Below, one piece after another: positions 1-6,422 of a DNA stretch of 6,465 bases. Below the pieces are notes generated by a model. It was not told where the DNA came from, made no database searches, and saw only the letters and a program-made list of their open reading frames with translations. This DNA comes from Acidimicrobiales bacterium. Lineage in GTDB: Bacteria; Actinomycetota; Acidimicrobiia; Acidimicrobiales; RAAP-2. The first letter of the stretch is position 1. Every line of letters starts with the position of its first letter. The stretch is from contig JADGOD010000191.1 of assembly GCA_017883125.1 (NCBI GenBank), positions 1 through 6,465 of the forward strand. The letters run 5' to 3'. Position numbers and translations under genes: made by a program.

Positions 1-2562
1 CTCTCCACCGGCGAGGCGACAGAGCGCCTGGCCGCCTACGGGCCGAACACGCTCGCCACGCGCCGGGTCCACCCTTCGGCTGTGCTCATGCGTCAGCTCC
101 GGAACCCGATCCTCCTCCTCCTCCTCGCAGCCGCCCTGGTATCGGGGCTGACCGGCGGCGGCTTGAATGCGGTGATCATCGCCGTGATCGTCGTGCTCAG
201 CGTGGGCCTGGGCTTCTTCAACGAGTACCGGGCGGAGGTGGCCATGGCCTCGCTCCGCGGCCGGATCCGCCATGTGGCCGAGGTGCTCAGGGATGGAACG
301 ACCACCAACGTGCCCGTGATGGAGCTCGTCCCCGGCGATGTGGTGGCACTCCGCATCGGAGCACTCGTGCCCGCTGACCTCCGCCTCCTGAGGGTCGACG
401 AGCTCGAGTGCGATGAAGGCGTCCTCACCGGTGAATCGATGCCGGTCGCCAAGTCCGTGGCGGCTACCGACAGCCAGGAGCCGGACTGGGCGGGATGTGC
501 GTTCATGGGGACGGTGGTCCACCAGGGCTCTGGTCTCGGCATCGTCGTGCGCACCGGGACCCGCACCGCCTTCGGGCAGATCGCCGCCGGGCTGGCGGAG
601 AAGCAGGGGAGGACTGCTTTCGAGGTCGGGCTCTCCCGCTTCTCTCGGTTCCTGTTCGAGGTCGCCGCAGCGTTGACGGTGTTCATCTTCATCGTCAACG
701 TGGCGCTCTCCCGACCCCTCATCGAGGCGCTGCTGTTCTCGCTGGCCATCGCGGTGGGCATCGCGCCCGAGATGATGCCGGCCATCGTGACCGTCAGCCT
801 CTCCACTGGCTCGAGGGCCCTCGCCCAGAAGAAGGTCCTGGTCAAGCGGTTGGTAGCGATTGAGGACCTCGGCAACATCGAGATCCTCTTCACCGACAAG
901 ACGGGGACCCTCACCGAGGGCGTGATCACCTTCGAGCGGAGCCTCGGCGCCGACGGCCAGAAGAACGACCGCTCGCTGATGTTCGGCCTGGTGTGCAATG
1001 AGGCCACGATGACCGACGGGCGGCCCATCGGGGGCAACGCCCTCGATCAGGCTCTGTGGCTGGCCCCTGAGGCGGGCGCGGGCTCCGAGATCACCTCGGG
1101 GGTGGCGCGCTACACGACGATCGCCGTCATCCCCTTTGACCACGAGCGACAGATGAGCTCCGTGGGCGTCGTCGACGCCACGGGCAGCGCGCTTCTGGTG
1201 ACCAAGGGTGCCCCCGAGGTGGTCCTCGACCGGTGCACCGAGGTCCCCGCCGGTTCCCGGGAGGCGCTGGAGGCGCTCTTCTCCGAAGGTGCGCGGGTGG
1301 TGGCGGTCGCGACCCGTTCGCTTGAGCGGGCACAGGAGATCACCGCGGAGGATGAACGTGGGTTGGAGCTGGTCGGCTTCCTCGCCTTTGCCGATCGCCC
1401 GAAGGAAGACGTCGGTGAGTCGATCGCCCAGCTCGAGCGGCTGGGCGTGGAGGTGAAGATCATCACCGGGGACAACGGCCTGGTCGCTGCGAAGGTGTGC
1501 TCGGACATCGGCCTCGCCTGCTCAGGGGTGCTCAGCGGCAGCGAGGTCGATGCGCTCGATGACGACGCCCTCGAAGCAGCGATCCTGACCACGACGGTCT
1601 TCGCCCGGATCAGCCCGGATCAGAAGTCGCGGATCGTCAAGGTGGCCCGTCGCACGGGCAAGGACGTGGCGTTCCTCGGAGATGGGGTGAACGACGCGGT
1701 GGCGCTCCACCACGCTGATGTTGGGATCTCGGTGGACTCAGGCACCGACGTAGCCAAGGAGGCCGCCGACGTGGTGCTCCTCAACAAGGACCTCGGGGTC
1801 CTGGCCGAGGGGGTCCTGGAGGGTCGCCGCATCTTCGCCAACACCATGAAGTACGTCCTGATGTCGACGTCGTCGAACTTCGGGAACATGTTCAGCGCGG
1901 CGGGCGCCTCACTGTTCTTGTCGTTCCTTCCGATGCTGCCGTCGCAGATCTTGCTGAACAACCTGCTCTACGACTCCGGTCAGATGGCCATCCCCACAGA
2001 CCGGGTGGATCCCGAGGCCCTGGCCAGGCCTGCGGCGTGGGACATGAAGTTCATCCGGCGCTTCATGTCCGTCTTCGGCCCGGTGAGCTCGATCTTCGAC
2101 TTCCTCACCTTCTGGGTGATGCTCTCGGTCCTTCACGCCGGCCACGTCGAGTTCCGGACCGGGTGGTTCATCGAGTCGATCGCCACGCAGACCCTGGTGA
2201 TCTACGTGATCCGGACCCGCCGGGTTCCCTTCTTCAAGAGCCGACCCAGTGTGCCGATGCTCCTCGTTCCGACCGGGGCGGCCCTGGTCGGTGCGGTCCT
2301 CCCGTACACCGGCCTGGCGGGCCTGCTCGGGTTCACGCCTCTGCCGACGACCTTCTTCCTCCTGCTGTTCGCGATGGTCGTCGTCTACCTGCTCCTGGTC
2401 GAGCTGGCCAAGTCCCGGTTCTACCGCGCGCCTCACGCCCGGACCCCCCGTCCCTCTACGACCCATACCGAGCGACTCGAGCGACGCATCCGCCGCCGCG
2501 CCTCACGGTTCACCCACTATCCGGCGCAGGGAGGCGGTTGGCGAGCGGGACCCCGGAGGTGA
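1..2562 (+). CDS. mgtA: Magnesium-translocating P-type ATPase, MgtA-like (5' end outside window)
   Basis: This is an ATP-driven cation pump of the inner membrane, most like the P3B group that imports Mg2+. The frame is open from base 1, and the first codons read like the N-terminal cytoplasmic segment of P-type ATPases (STGEATERLAAYGPNTL). The true start therefore lies upstream, and the GTG at 82 is internal. Counting from base 1 (853 residues), it has the actuator TGES at 143-146, the M4 motif PEMMP at 256-260, the phosphorylation motif DKTGTLT with Asp299, nucleotide-binding KGAPE at 402-406, and hinge GDGVNDA at 560-566. PEMMP (not the PEGLP of Ca2+ pumps), SSNFGNMFS in M5 and the M6 stretch around LLYDSGQMAIP are typical of MgtA/MgtB. 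Ten membrane segments are expected. Roughly 30-60 N-terminal residues are missing. The last 44 residues are Arg-rich and unlike the family. Promoter and any Mg2+ leader are out of view. Cation specificity is inferred from motifs. Confidence 0.93.
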   Translation, partial: LSTGEATERLAAYGPNTLATRRVHPSAVLMRQLRNPILLLLLAAALVSGLTGGGLNAVIIAVIVVLSVGLGFFNEYRAEVAMASLRGRIRHVAEVLRDGTTTNVPVMELVPGDVVALRIGALVPADLRLLRVDELECDEGVLTGESMPVAKSVAATDSQEPDWAGCAFMGTVVHQGSGLGIVVRTGTRTAFGQIAAGLAEKQGRTAFEVGLSRFSRFLFEVAAALTVFIFIVNVALSRPLIEALLFSLAIAVGIAPEMMPAIVTVSLSTGSRALAQKKVLVKRLVAIEDLGNIEILFTDKTGTLTEGVITFERSLGADGQKNDRSLMFGLVCNEATMTDGRPIGGNALDQALWLAPEAGAGSEITSGVARYTTIAVIPFDHERQMSSVGVVDATGSALLVTKGAPEVVLDRCTEVPAGSREALEALFSEGARVVAVATRSLERAQEITAEDERGLELVGFLAFADRPKEDVGESIAQLERLGVEVKIITGDNGLVAAKVCSDIGLACSGVLSGSEVDALDDDALEAAILTTTVFARISPDQKSRIVKVARRTGKDVAFLGDGVNDAVALHHADVGISVDSGTDVAKEAADVVLLNKDLGVLAEGVLEGRRIFANTMKYVLMSTSSNFGNMFSAAGASLFLSFLPMLPSQILLNNLLYDSGQMAIPTDRVDPEALARPAAWDMKFIRRFMSVFGPVSSIFDFLTFWVMLSVLHAGHVEFRTGWFIESIATQTLVIYVIRTRRVPFFKSRPSVPMLLVPTGAALVGAVLPYTGLAGLLGFTPLPTTFFLLLFAMVVVYLLLVELAKSRFYRAPHARTPRPSTTHTERLERRIRRRASRFTHYPAQGGGWRAGPRR

Positions 2563-2601
2563 CCGGTCGCTCACGGCCGCTCATGACTCGGAGCTCACCG
2601 G

Positions 2602-2629
2602 GCCTCTTCGGGCTGTTCTCCGAGGAGGC
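2602..2629. terminator. GC-rich hairpin between convergent genes, possible bidirectional terminator
   Basis: A 10-bp stem pairs 2602-2611 with 2620-2629 (one G-T wobble) around an 8-nt loop. It lies between the stop of the P-type ATPase and the stop of the convergent phosphatase gene, where a shared terminator is expected. No T-run follows on either strand, so it would have to act as a U-tail-less terminator or by stabilising mRNA ends. The hairpin is seen; the function is inferred. Confidence 0.4.
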
Positions 2630-2671
2630 TGCCGCCTGCGCGCATCGCGCGTGAGCGGATCGCCGGAGTCG

Positions 2672-3625
2672 TCAGAACCCGAACGCCGAGCGCAGGTTGC
2701 CGGCGGTGACAGCACCCGCCAGCTCGGGAACGCCAGCGATGTCCTCGGCGGCCTTCAGCAGGGAGTAGTGGGTGAAGGGGGAGGATGACCTGCTGCCGGG
2801 GGCGATGGAGGGGGACATGGCGACCATCGCCACGGTGCTCGAAGCGCTCCCGCTGTCCGATCCTTCGTCCCACACGATGAGGACGACAAGGCGCCCTGAC
2901 GTGTAGTCGGGACCAGCGGAGATCTGGGAGATCCATCCGGCCAGCCAGCTGTCAGCCTGCTGGATGCTCCCGTCGTGCATGTCGTTGTCGAGGTTCGGCG
3001 TGACCGTCGAGAACGTCGGCAGGGTGCCGCCGGCGACATCGCTGTGGAGGGCGCCCGAGGTGGCGGTGCCCAGCGGCACGTCGTTGGCGGCGCACTCAGA
3101 GGCCACGTCCGTGTAGTACTCCGCGGGGTTGTGCTTCGAGGCGTAGGAGCTCCCGACGGTGGAGCAGTTGGCCGACATCGATTCGGCATACGCCTTCCAG
3201 CCCGATGCTCCCACCTGGTGGAAGATGTTGTCGTTGCCGGTCAGGCAGGCACCACCGGGGTTGCAGTCGCTGGTCCACGGGGCCGAGGCGTACGGGAGCC
3301 CCGAGGTGGAGGCCAGGTAGTTGGGCAGCGATGGATGGGTCAGCGACTGGTAGCGCTGAGCCGACCCGCAGTCGGCGGCGTAGGTGTTGATGTTGGGTGC
3401 CGACGCCGACCCGTAGATCGACGAGGCGTCATGGTTCTCCTCGTAGATGACCATGATCTTCTTCGTTCGGGGTGCTCCGGTCCTCGTCCCGCAGTATGGG
3501 TTGGAGGCGGGGGTCGTCGTGGTCGCCTGCGTGGGCTTCGCGGCGGGACCTGTGGTCCTCGTGATTGAGCAGCTCGTCAGCACGAGGGCGATGGTGCAGG
3601 TCGCAGCGAGACGGCCGAATCTCAC
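2672..3625 (-). CDS. Secreted lipoprotein phosphoesterase / acid phosphatase (PF04185-like, SapM/AcpA-related)
   Basis: This is probably an extracellular, membrane-tethered phosphomonoesterase. The 317-residue product starts with a short basic end, a hydrophobic stretch and a lipobox LTSC (Cys19). A Thr/Pro/Ala-rich linker (about 22-43) follows, then one catalytic domain (about 55-317). Family motifs in order are YEENHD (61-66), THPSLPNYLA (96-105, Ser99 being a candidate nucleophile), KHNP (164-167), PNLDNDMHDG (210-219), VWDEG (251-255) and THYSLL (285-290). These Asn/Asp/His/Glu residues fit the metal-dependent phosphoesterase family that holds Francisella AcpA, phospholipase C and mycobacterial SapM. 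Six further Cys (45, 86, 121, 127, 154, 178) suit disulfides outside the cell. The start is GTG with GAGGG 4 nt upstream, a tight but acceptable spacing, and it places the signal peptide correctly. It stands alone, convergent with the ATPase. Substrate is unknown; phospholipase activity is an alternative. Confidence 0.88.
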   Translation of the reverse strand: MRFGRLAATCTIALVLTSCSITRTTGPAAKPTQATTTTPASNPYCGTRTGAPRTKKIMVIYEENHDASSIYGSASAPNINTYAADCGSAQRYQSLTHPSLPNYLASTSGLPYASAPWTSDCNPGGACLTGNDNIFHQVGASGWKAYAESMSANCSTVGSSYASKHNPAEYYTDVASECAANDVPLGTATSGALHSDVAGGTLPTFSTVTPNLDNDMHDGSIQQADSWLAGWISQISAGPDYTSGRLVVLIVWDEGSDSGSASSTVAMVAMSPSIAPGSRSSSPFTHYSLLKAAEDIAGVPELAGAVTAGNLRSAFGF

Positions 3626-3711
3626 GGATCCCTCAGCTCGACGTCATCCGCGTGCTCACGATCCCAAGCTACGCCTGCATCGACGCGCCGGTGGTGCCCG
3701 AAGGTCCGGCC

Positions 3712-3978
3712 GAGATGGAGCTGCTGGCCCCGGAGCAGTTCCGTCGGAACATGTTCACATGCTTCTGGTTCGAGTCGAGCGGGTGGCAGGTTGGCGACAT
3801 CGAGCGGGTCGGTGTCGCCAACTGCCTGTTCGAGACCGACTTCCCCCACCCGACCTGCCTGTACCCCGAGCCGCTGCGCCAGGTCGCCCCGCTGCTTGAG
3901 GGCACGGCGACCGAGCTCCGTCGCACGGTGCTCAGCTCGGCTGCTGCGCAGGTGTACAACCTCGATCCGCCGGGTTGA
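3712..3978 (+). pseudogene. C-terminal remnant of an amidohydrolase (amidohydrolase_2 type)
   Basis: About 88 codons read like the C-terminal end of the TIM-barrel amidohydrolase_2 family: PEQFRRNMFTCFWFE (3730-3774), then GVANCLFETDFPHPTCLYP (3811-3867), then ELRRTVLSSAAAQVYNL ending near the stop. The Asp of ETDFPH (3838-3840) would be the conserved late metal ligand. Full proteins are about 300-400 residues and carry an N-terminal HxH metal site, which is absent. The open frame extends upstream to an ATG at 3565, but those first 50 or so residues look unrelated and overlap the oppositely oriented phosphatase start. No ribosome-binding site for the remnant is evident. I read it as a gene whose 5' two-thirds was lost by deletion or rearrangement. 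Expression of a short product from 3565 or from the ATG at 3715 cannot be excluded, but it could not form a full active site. Confidence 0.72.
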
Positions 3979-3993
3979 CGATCGTCGGTCAAC
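3974..3993. repeat. Short inverted repeat spanning the remnant's stop codon
   Basis: GTTGAC (3974-3979) and GTCAAC (3988-3993) are perfect inverse complements separated by 8 nt. The repeat covers the TGA of the amidohydrolase remnant. It is too short, and has no T-run, to be a convincing terminator. It may be the vestige of that gene's 3' end signal. Confidence 0.25.
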
Positions 3994-4000
3994 GGTGCCG

Positions 4001-4033
4001 GGTCTTGGCGGAGTGCGGTCGCACCGAGAGACC
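4001..4033. terminator. Imperfect hairpin downstream of the ABC permease gene
   Basis: GGTCT (4001-4005) pairs with AGACC (4029-4033). Inside it, GTGC (4013-4016) pairs with GCAC (4021-4024) around a GGTC loop, with a small internal loop between the helices. It sits in the 87-bp gap between the stop of the remnant and the stop of the permease gene, about 33 nt past the permease stop on the minus strand. No U-tract follows. It is a weak candidate for the end of the ABC operon transcript. Confidence 0.3.
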
Positions 4034-4065
4034 CTGGCGGCAATTCCTCTGATCTCGGAGGCTCC

Positions 4066-4884
4066 TCACGTGGCGAGGTCGCGCCGTTCGAAGCCGAGTG
4101 CCGCCAGCGCGACGATGACGATCGTCGTCAGCACCAGGATCGAGAGATGCCCAGCGTGGAAGCCGCTGGAGAGCGGATCGGTCCCCAGCGCGTGGTACCA
4201 GAGGGACGCGGGTTGGACCGGACGGAGCCAGGTGACGATCTGAGCCAGCGTGCTGAGCAGATAGGTCGCCACCGCCAGCATGGTGGCGACACCTCGGGCG
4301 ACGGCTCTGGATCCGGTGGCAGCGCCGACGGCGAGCGCCAGGGTCCCGAAGGCCAGCGCGAAGAGGCCTGATCCGAGGACCACAGCGGTCAGGGGCCCCC
4401 ATCCCACGTGGAGCTTGAACGCGGGGCCGAGCAATCCGAGGGTGAGCTCGAGCGATGCGGACAGGAGCACGGTGCCGGTCAGGAGCGCAAGCCACTTCTC
4501 GATGACCATGCGTCGGCGCGTGACCGGGTTGGCCAGCAGGAGGTCGATGGTTCGGCGCTCCTCCTCTCCCGCGATCAGGTCGGACCCCCAGATGATGGCG
4601 AAGATGGCGATGAGCAGCGGCGCCATGAACGAGAAGACCTCGGTGCGCAGGTAGCCGGCTCCCGTGGTGTAATCCGCCAGGTTGAAGAGCTTCTTGAGCG
4701 GTTCGGGATACGCGTCGAGGAGCTTGGCGAACCCCGAGTTCCCACGGATAGTGGGGTACATCGACAGCATGATCACGCAGAAGCCGAGGAGGCCGGCGAC
4801 CCATCCGATCAGCGACCGCCGCTCCTCGCGCATCGAGCGCTCGTAGATCGAGTGCAGGGTTCCCCGGCGGTGTCGTCTACGCAT
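4066..4884 (-). CDS. ABC-2 type transporter permease
   Basis: This is the membrane half of a two-gene ABC exporter. The 272 residues begin with a basic cytoplasmic end and have about six hydrophobic segments: near 25-44, 85-104, 131-154, 165-188, 196-218 and 247-264. The stretch between the second and third segments, AGEEERRTIDLLLANPVTRR (105-124), is the cytoplasmic signature of ABC-2 permeases of the ABC2_membrane_2/CcmB-like kind and probably contacts the ATPase. The ATG overlaps the end of the upstream ATPase gene by 8 nt (ATGCGTAG). No Shine-Dalgarno is seen before this start, so translation is probably coupled to the ATPase. The ABC-2 class exports drugs, lipids or polysaccharides; nothing here fixes the substrate. 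The gene looks intact and full length. Confidence 0.9.
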   Translation of the reverse strand: MRRRHRRGTLHSIYERSMREERRSLIGWVAGLLGFCVIMLSMYPTIRGNSGFAKLLDAYPEPLKKLFNLADYTTGAGYLRTEVFSFMAPLLIAIFAIIWGSDLIAGEEERRTIDLLLANPVTRRRMVIEKWLALLTGTVLLSASLELTLGLLGPAFKLHVGWGPLTAVVLGSGLFALAFGTLALAVGAATGSRAVARGVATMLAVATYLLSTLAQIVTWLRPVQPASLWYHALGTDPLSSGFHAGHLSILVLTTIVIVALAALGFERRDLAT

Positions 4885-5806
4885 TGGGCTGCTCGTAGAA
4901 GGACAGGAAGAGCTCTTCGAGCGTGGGCTCGCGTATCGACAGGTCCGTGAGCTCGGTGGCGGCCAGCCGTTCGACGATCGGACGCAACGAGCCGGAGACC
5001 TCGAGATGGAGGACGTGGTCGGTGAGCGTGCACGTGCTCACTCCGGGGAGCGAGCGGAACGTCGATTCGTCCTCGGGCGACGAGAACGTCGCGTCGACCT
5101 GGTGGAGCGCACGGTGCTGGAGTTCGGTGACCCGCTCGACGGCGATGATCCTTCCGTTGCGGATGAGCCCGACCCGATCGGCGACCTCACCAACCTCTGC
5201 GAGCACGTGGGACGAGAGGAAGACCGTGCGACCCTCGGCGGCGGCTCGGCGGACCTCGCCGTGCACCTGCTGCTGGACGAGAGGGTCCAGGCCGGAGGTG
5301 GGCTCGTCGAGCAAGAGGAGCTCCGGATCGCCCATGAAGGCCGCAACCAGGCCGACCTTCTGGCGGTTCCCCTTCGACATGGTCCGCAGCGGACGGTCGA
5401 GGTCGAGCTGCATCTGCTCGGCAGGGGTGGCGATCTTCGACCACTCCAGGCCGCCGCGCAGATGGGCGAAGTGGGTGAGGACCTCACGGGCGGTGAACCG
5501 GTCGTAGAGAGCAAGCTCGCCGGGGACGTAGCCGAGGCGACGCCGGATCTCCACGCTGTCTCTGCGCGAATCACGTCCGAAGACCCGTATCGACCCCGAA
5601 TCGGGTCGGATGAGGTCGAGGATCAGCCTGATCACGGTCGTTTTACCCGCCCCGTTGGGGCCGAGGAAGCCGAAGACCTCTCCGGGTCCGACCGACAGCG
5701 TCAGGTCGTCGACTCCGCCACCGGATCGGTAGTGCTTGGTGACGTGGTCCAGGAAAATCGTCGCTCCCTCGGATCTGTCCAACGTGTCACCGGTCACCGG
5801 TCCCAT
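4877..5806 (-). CDS. ABC transporter ATP-binding protein
   Basis: This is the cytoplasmic ATPase that powers the ABC-2 permease encoded just downstream. The 309 residues carry Walker A GPNGAGKTT (49-57), an ABC signature in the variant form MSKGNRQK (143-150), Walker B LLLLDEP (163-169), the D-loop SGLDP (171-175) and the switch His200 in SSHVL. Where the Q-loop Gln is expected the sequence reads YVPGELALY (93-101), as in many ABC-2 exporter ATPases of this subtype. The last 80 or so residues form the usual accessory domain (about 230-309), with a typical ending LEELFLSFY. The start is uncertain: the ATG at 5806 has GAGG directly against it, whereas the GTG three codons later (5795-5797) has the same GAGG 9 nt upstream and may be the real start. 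Substrate is unknown; drug or antibiotic export is only a common guess for this class. Confidence 0.93.
   Translation of the reverse strand: MGPVTGDTLDRSEGATIFLDHVTKHYRSGGGVDDLTLSVGPGEVFGFLGPNGAGKTTVIRLILDLIRPDSGSIRVFGRDSRRDSVEIRRRLGYVPGELALYDRFTAREVLTHFAHLRGGLEWSKIATPAEQMQLDLDRPLRTMSKGNRQKVGLVAAFMGDPELLLLDEPTSGLDPLVQQQVHGEVRRAAAEGRTVFLSSHVLAEVGEVADRVGLIRNGRIIAVERVTELQHRALHQVDATFSSPEDESTFRSLPGVSTCTLTDHVLHLEVSGSLRPIVERLAATELTDLSIREPTLEELFLSFYEQPNA
5787..5800. repeat. Tandem 7-bp direct repeat at the ATPase gene start
   Basis: The heptamer TCACCGG occurs twice head-to-tail (5787-5793 and 5794-5800), covering the first codons of the ATPase gene and the candidate GTG start. It could be coincidence in GC-rich coding sequence or part of a regulator site together with the nearby inverted repeat. 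Confidence 0.3.
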
Positions 5807-5811
5807 CCTCG

Positions 5812-5832
5812 CACCCGACGAGCACTCGGGTG
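5812..5832. promoter_or_regulatory. Inverted repeat upstream of the ABC operon, possible operator
   Basis: CACCCGA (5812-5818) and TCGGGTG (5826-5832) are perfect inverse complements separated by 7 nt. The repeat lies 6-26 bases before the annotated ATG of the ABC ATPase gene. This spacing and symmetry suit a dimeric repressor of the TetR, GntR or MarR kind, which often control ABC exporter operons. No regulator gene is in the window. It could instead be a 5' UTR hairpin. Confidence 0.4.
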
Positions 5833-5882
5833 ACCCGGTCTCGCGAAGGCCGCGCGCGTCCAGATCGTCGATGCATCAGCGA

Positions 5883-5940
5883 CCTCTCTTGCTGGCCTCC
5901 TCACCCCAGGGCTCGTGACCCCTGGGATGAGGAGGAGAGG
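5883..5940. terminator. Strong hairpin 1 of a tandem pair
   Basis: CCTCCTCA (5896-5903) pairs with TGAGGAGG (5928-5935). After one C-A mismatch, CCCAGGG (5905-5911) pairs with CCCTGGG (5920-5926) around an 8-nt loop, so 15 of 16 positions pair. An outer CCTCT/AGAGG helix (5883-5887 with 5936-5940) extends it past a bulge. It lies between the LAXTG gene and the ABC operon, both on the minus strand. It probably ends transcripts from the LAXTG gene before the ABC promoter, but has no U-tract. Confidence 0.5.
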
Positions 5941-5994
5941 TGCGGTCCTCACCGATCGATGAGCGGTCGAGAGCTCCTCGATCGGTGAGGGCAC
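5940..5994. terminator. Strong hairpin 2 of a tandem pair, 3' of the LAXTG gene
   Basis: A perfect 13-bp stem joins 5947-5959 (CCTCACCGATCGA) to 5978-5990. Inside it GAGC (5961-5964) pairs with GCTC (5973-5976) around an 8-nt loop, and outside it GTGC (5940-5943) pairs with GCAC (5991-5994). It starts 14 nt after the LAXTG gene stop on the minus strand, the usual place for a factor-independent terminator, though no U-tract follows. It abuts hairpin 1 directly. Confidence 0.55.
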
Positions 5995-6008
5995 TGGCTC
6001 TGGTCCCG

Positions 6009-6392
6009 CTATGCCTCTCGCCGCCGCCGGAAGGCGGTTATGCCGGCTCCGAGGATGGTCAGGCCCAGCCCGAGTCCGCCGACGAGCAGGACGTTGAAGC
6101 CGGTGAAGGCGAGATTGTCGATTGGGGGGTCGACTGGTGAGGATGCTGAGGCGGTCGTGCCGCCAGGGGTCACGAGCCCCGTGTTGGTCGTGACCGACGC
6201 GGTGTTGATGATCGTCCCGCTCGACGCCGTGTTGGCGGCCGTCAGGGTGACTGTGGCCGGCGTCCCGTAGAGGACGGTCGCAGGGGCGCTCTCGCCCAGG
6301 CCGAGCTGCGGTGCGGCGGTGGCGGTGGCGGTGGAGATGGTGAGCGCACTCAGGGCGGCAATTGACAGGGCAAGGAAGACGCGTCGAAACAT
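6009..6392 (-). CDS. Small LAXTG sortase-anchored surface protein
   Basis: This is a 127-residue secreted protein built for covalent attachment to the cell wall. Residues 1-26 are a signal peptide: MFRR, a hydrophobic core, and a likely cut after ATA at 24-26. The mature part (about 27-93) is Thr/Ala/Ser-rich and free of Cys. Its pieces VLYGTPATVTLTAANT (40-55) and GTIINTASVTTN (59-70) resemble the first and last strands of DUF11-like adhesin repeats. A Pro-containing spacer leads to LAFTG (94-98, encoded at 6099-6113). A hydrophobic segment (about 99-121) and the basic end RRRREA follow. LAXTG is the sorting motif known for class E sortases of high-GC Gram-positives. No sortase gene is in view. 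The ATG is the only start giving a full signal peptide. Its binding partner or role is unknown; it could be a short surface spacer or a shortened relic of a larger adhesin. Confidence 0.82.
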   Translation of the reverse strand: MFRRVFLALSIAALSALTISTATATAAPQLGLGESAPATVLYGTPATVTLTAANTASSGTIINTASVTTNTGLVTPGGTTASASSPVDPPIDNLAFTGFNVLLVGGLGLGLTILGAGITAFRRRREA

Positions 6393-6398
6393 CCGGGA

Positions 6399-6404
6399 AC
6401 TCTA
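6399..6404 (-). promoter_or_regulatory. Possible -10 element for a leaderless LAXTG transcript
   Basis: On the minus strand TAGAGT lies 6 nt before the ATG of the LAXTG gene, with no Shine-Dalgarno between them. A TANNNT box at that distance would start transcription at the A of the ATG, the arrangement of leaderless actinobacterial genes. No good -35 box is seen; the best candidate is a T-rich stretch near 6423-6430. Confidence 0.4.
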
Positions 6405-6422
6405 CGGCGCGAGAGGGCCTAC

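Noticed and set aside
82..84. GTG at 82 as the start of the ATPase
   Set aside because: The frame is open upstream to base 1 and encodes conserved P-type N-terminal sequence, so this codon is internal.
93..1037. A 314-residue open frame on the minus strand
   Set aside because: It is antisense to the ATPase, which has all P-type motifs. The product is Ser/Arg/Thr-rich with no recognisable domain, as expected of a GC-rich shadow frame.
2037..2788. Two overlapping plus-strand frames crossing the 3' end of the ATPase
   Set aside because: Both are out-of-frame readings of the ATPase 3' end and the convergent gap, rich in Arg/Pro or Ser. Neither has a domain or a ribosome-binding site.
2975..3568. 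A 197-residue plus-strand frame rich in Gly, Val and Arg
   Set aside because: It is the shadow of the phosphatase gene; low-complexity composition and no motif.
3626..3680. A promoter for the phosphatase gene
   Set aside because: A TAGCTT-like -10 can be read on the minus strand about 40 nt before the GTG, but there is no matching -35 box, so I did not list it as a feature.
3989..4804. A 271-residue minus-strand frame overlapping the permease
   Set aside because: It is in another frame of the permease gene. Its composition is Arg/Pro/His-rich without membrane segments, while the permease frame has six and a family signature.
5006..5833. A 275-residue plus-strand frame
   Set aside because: It is antisense to the ABC ATPase with its intact Walker, signature and H-loop motifs; no domain is seen in this frame.
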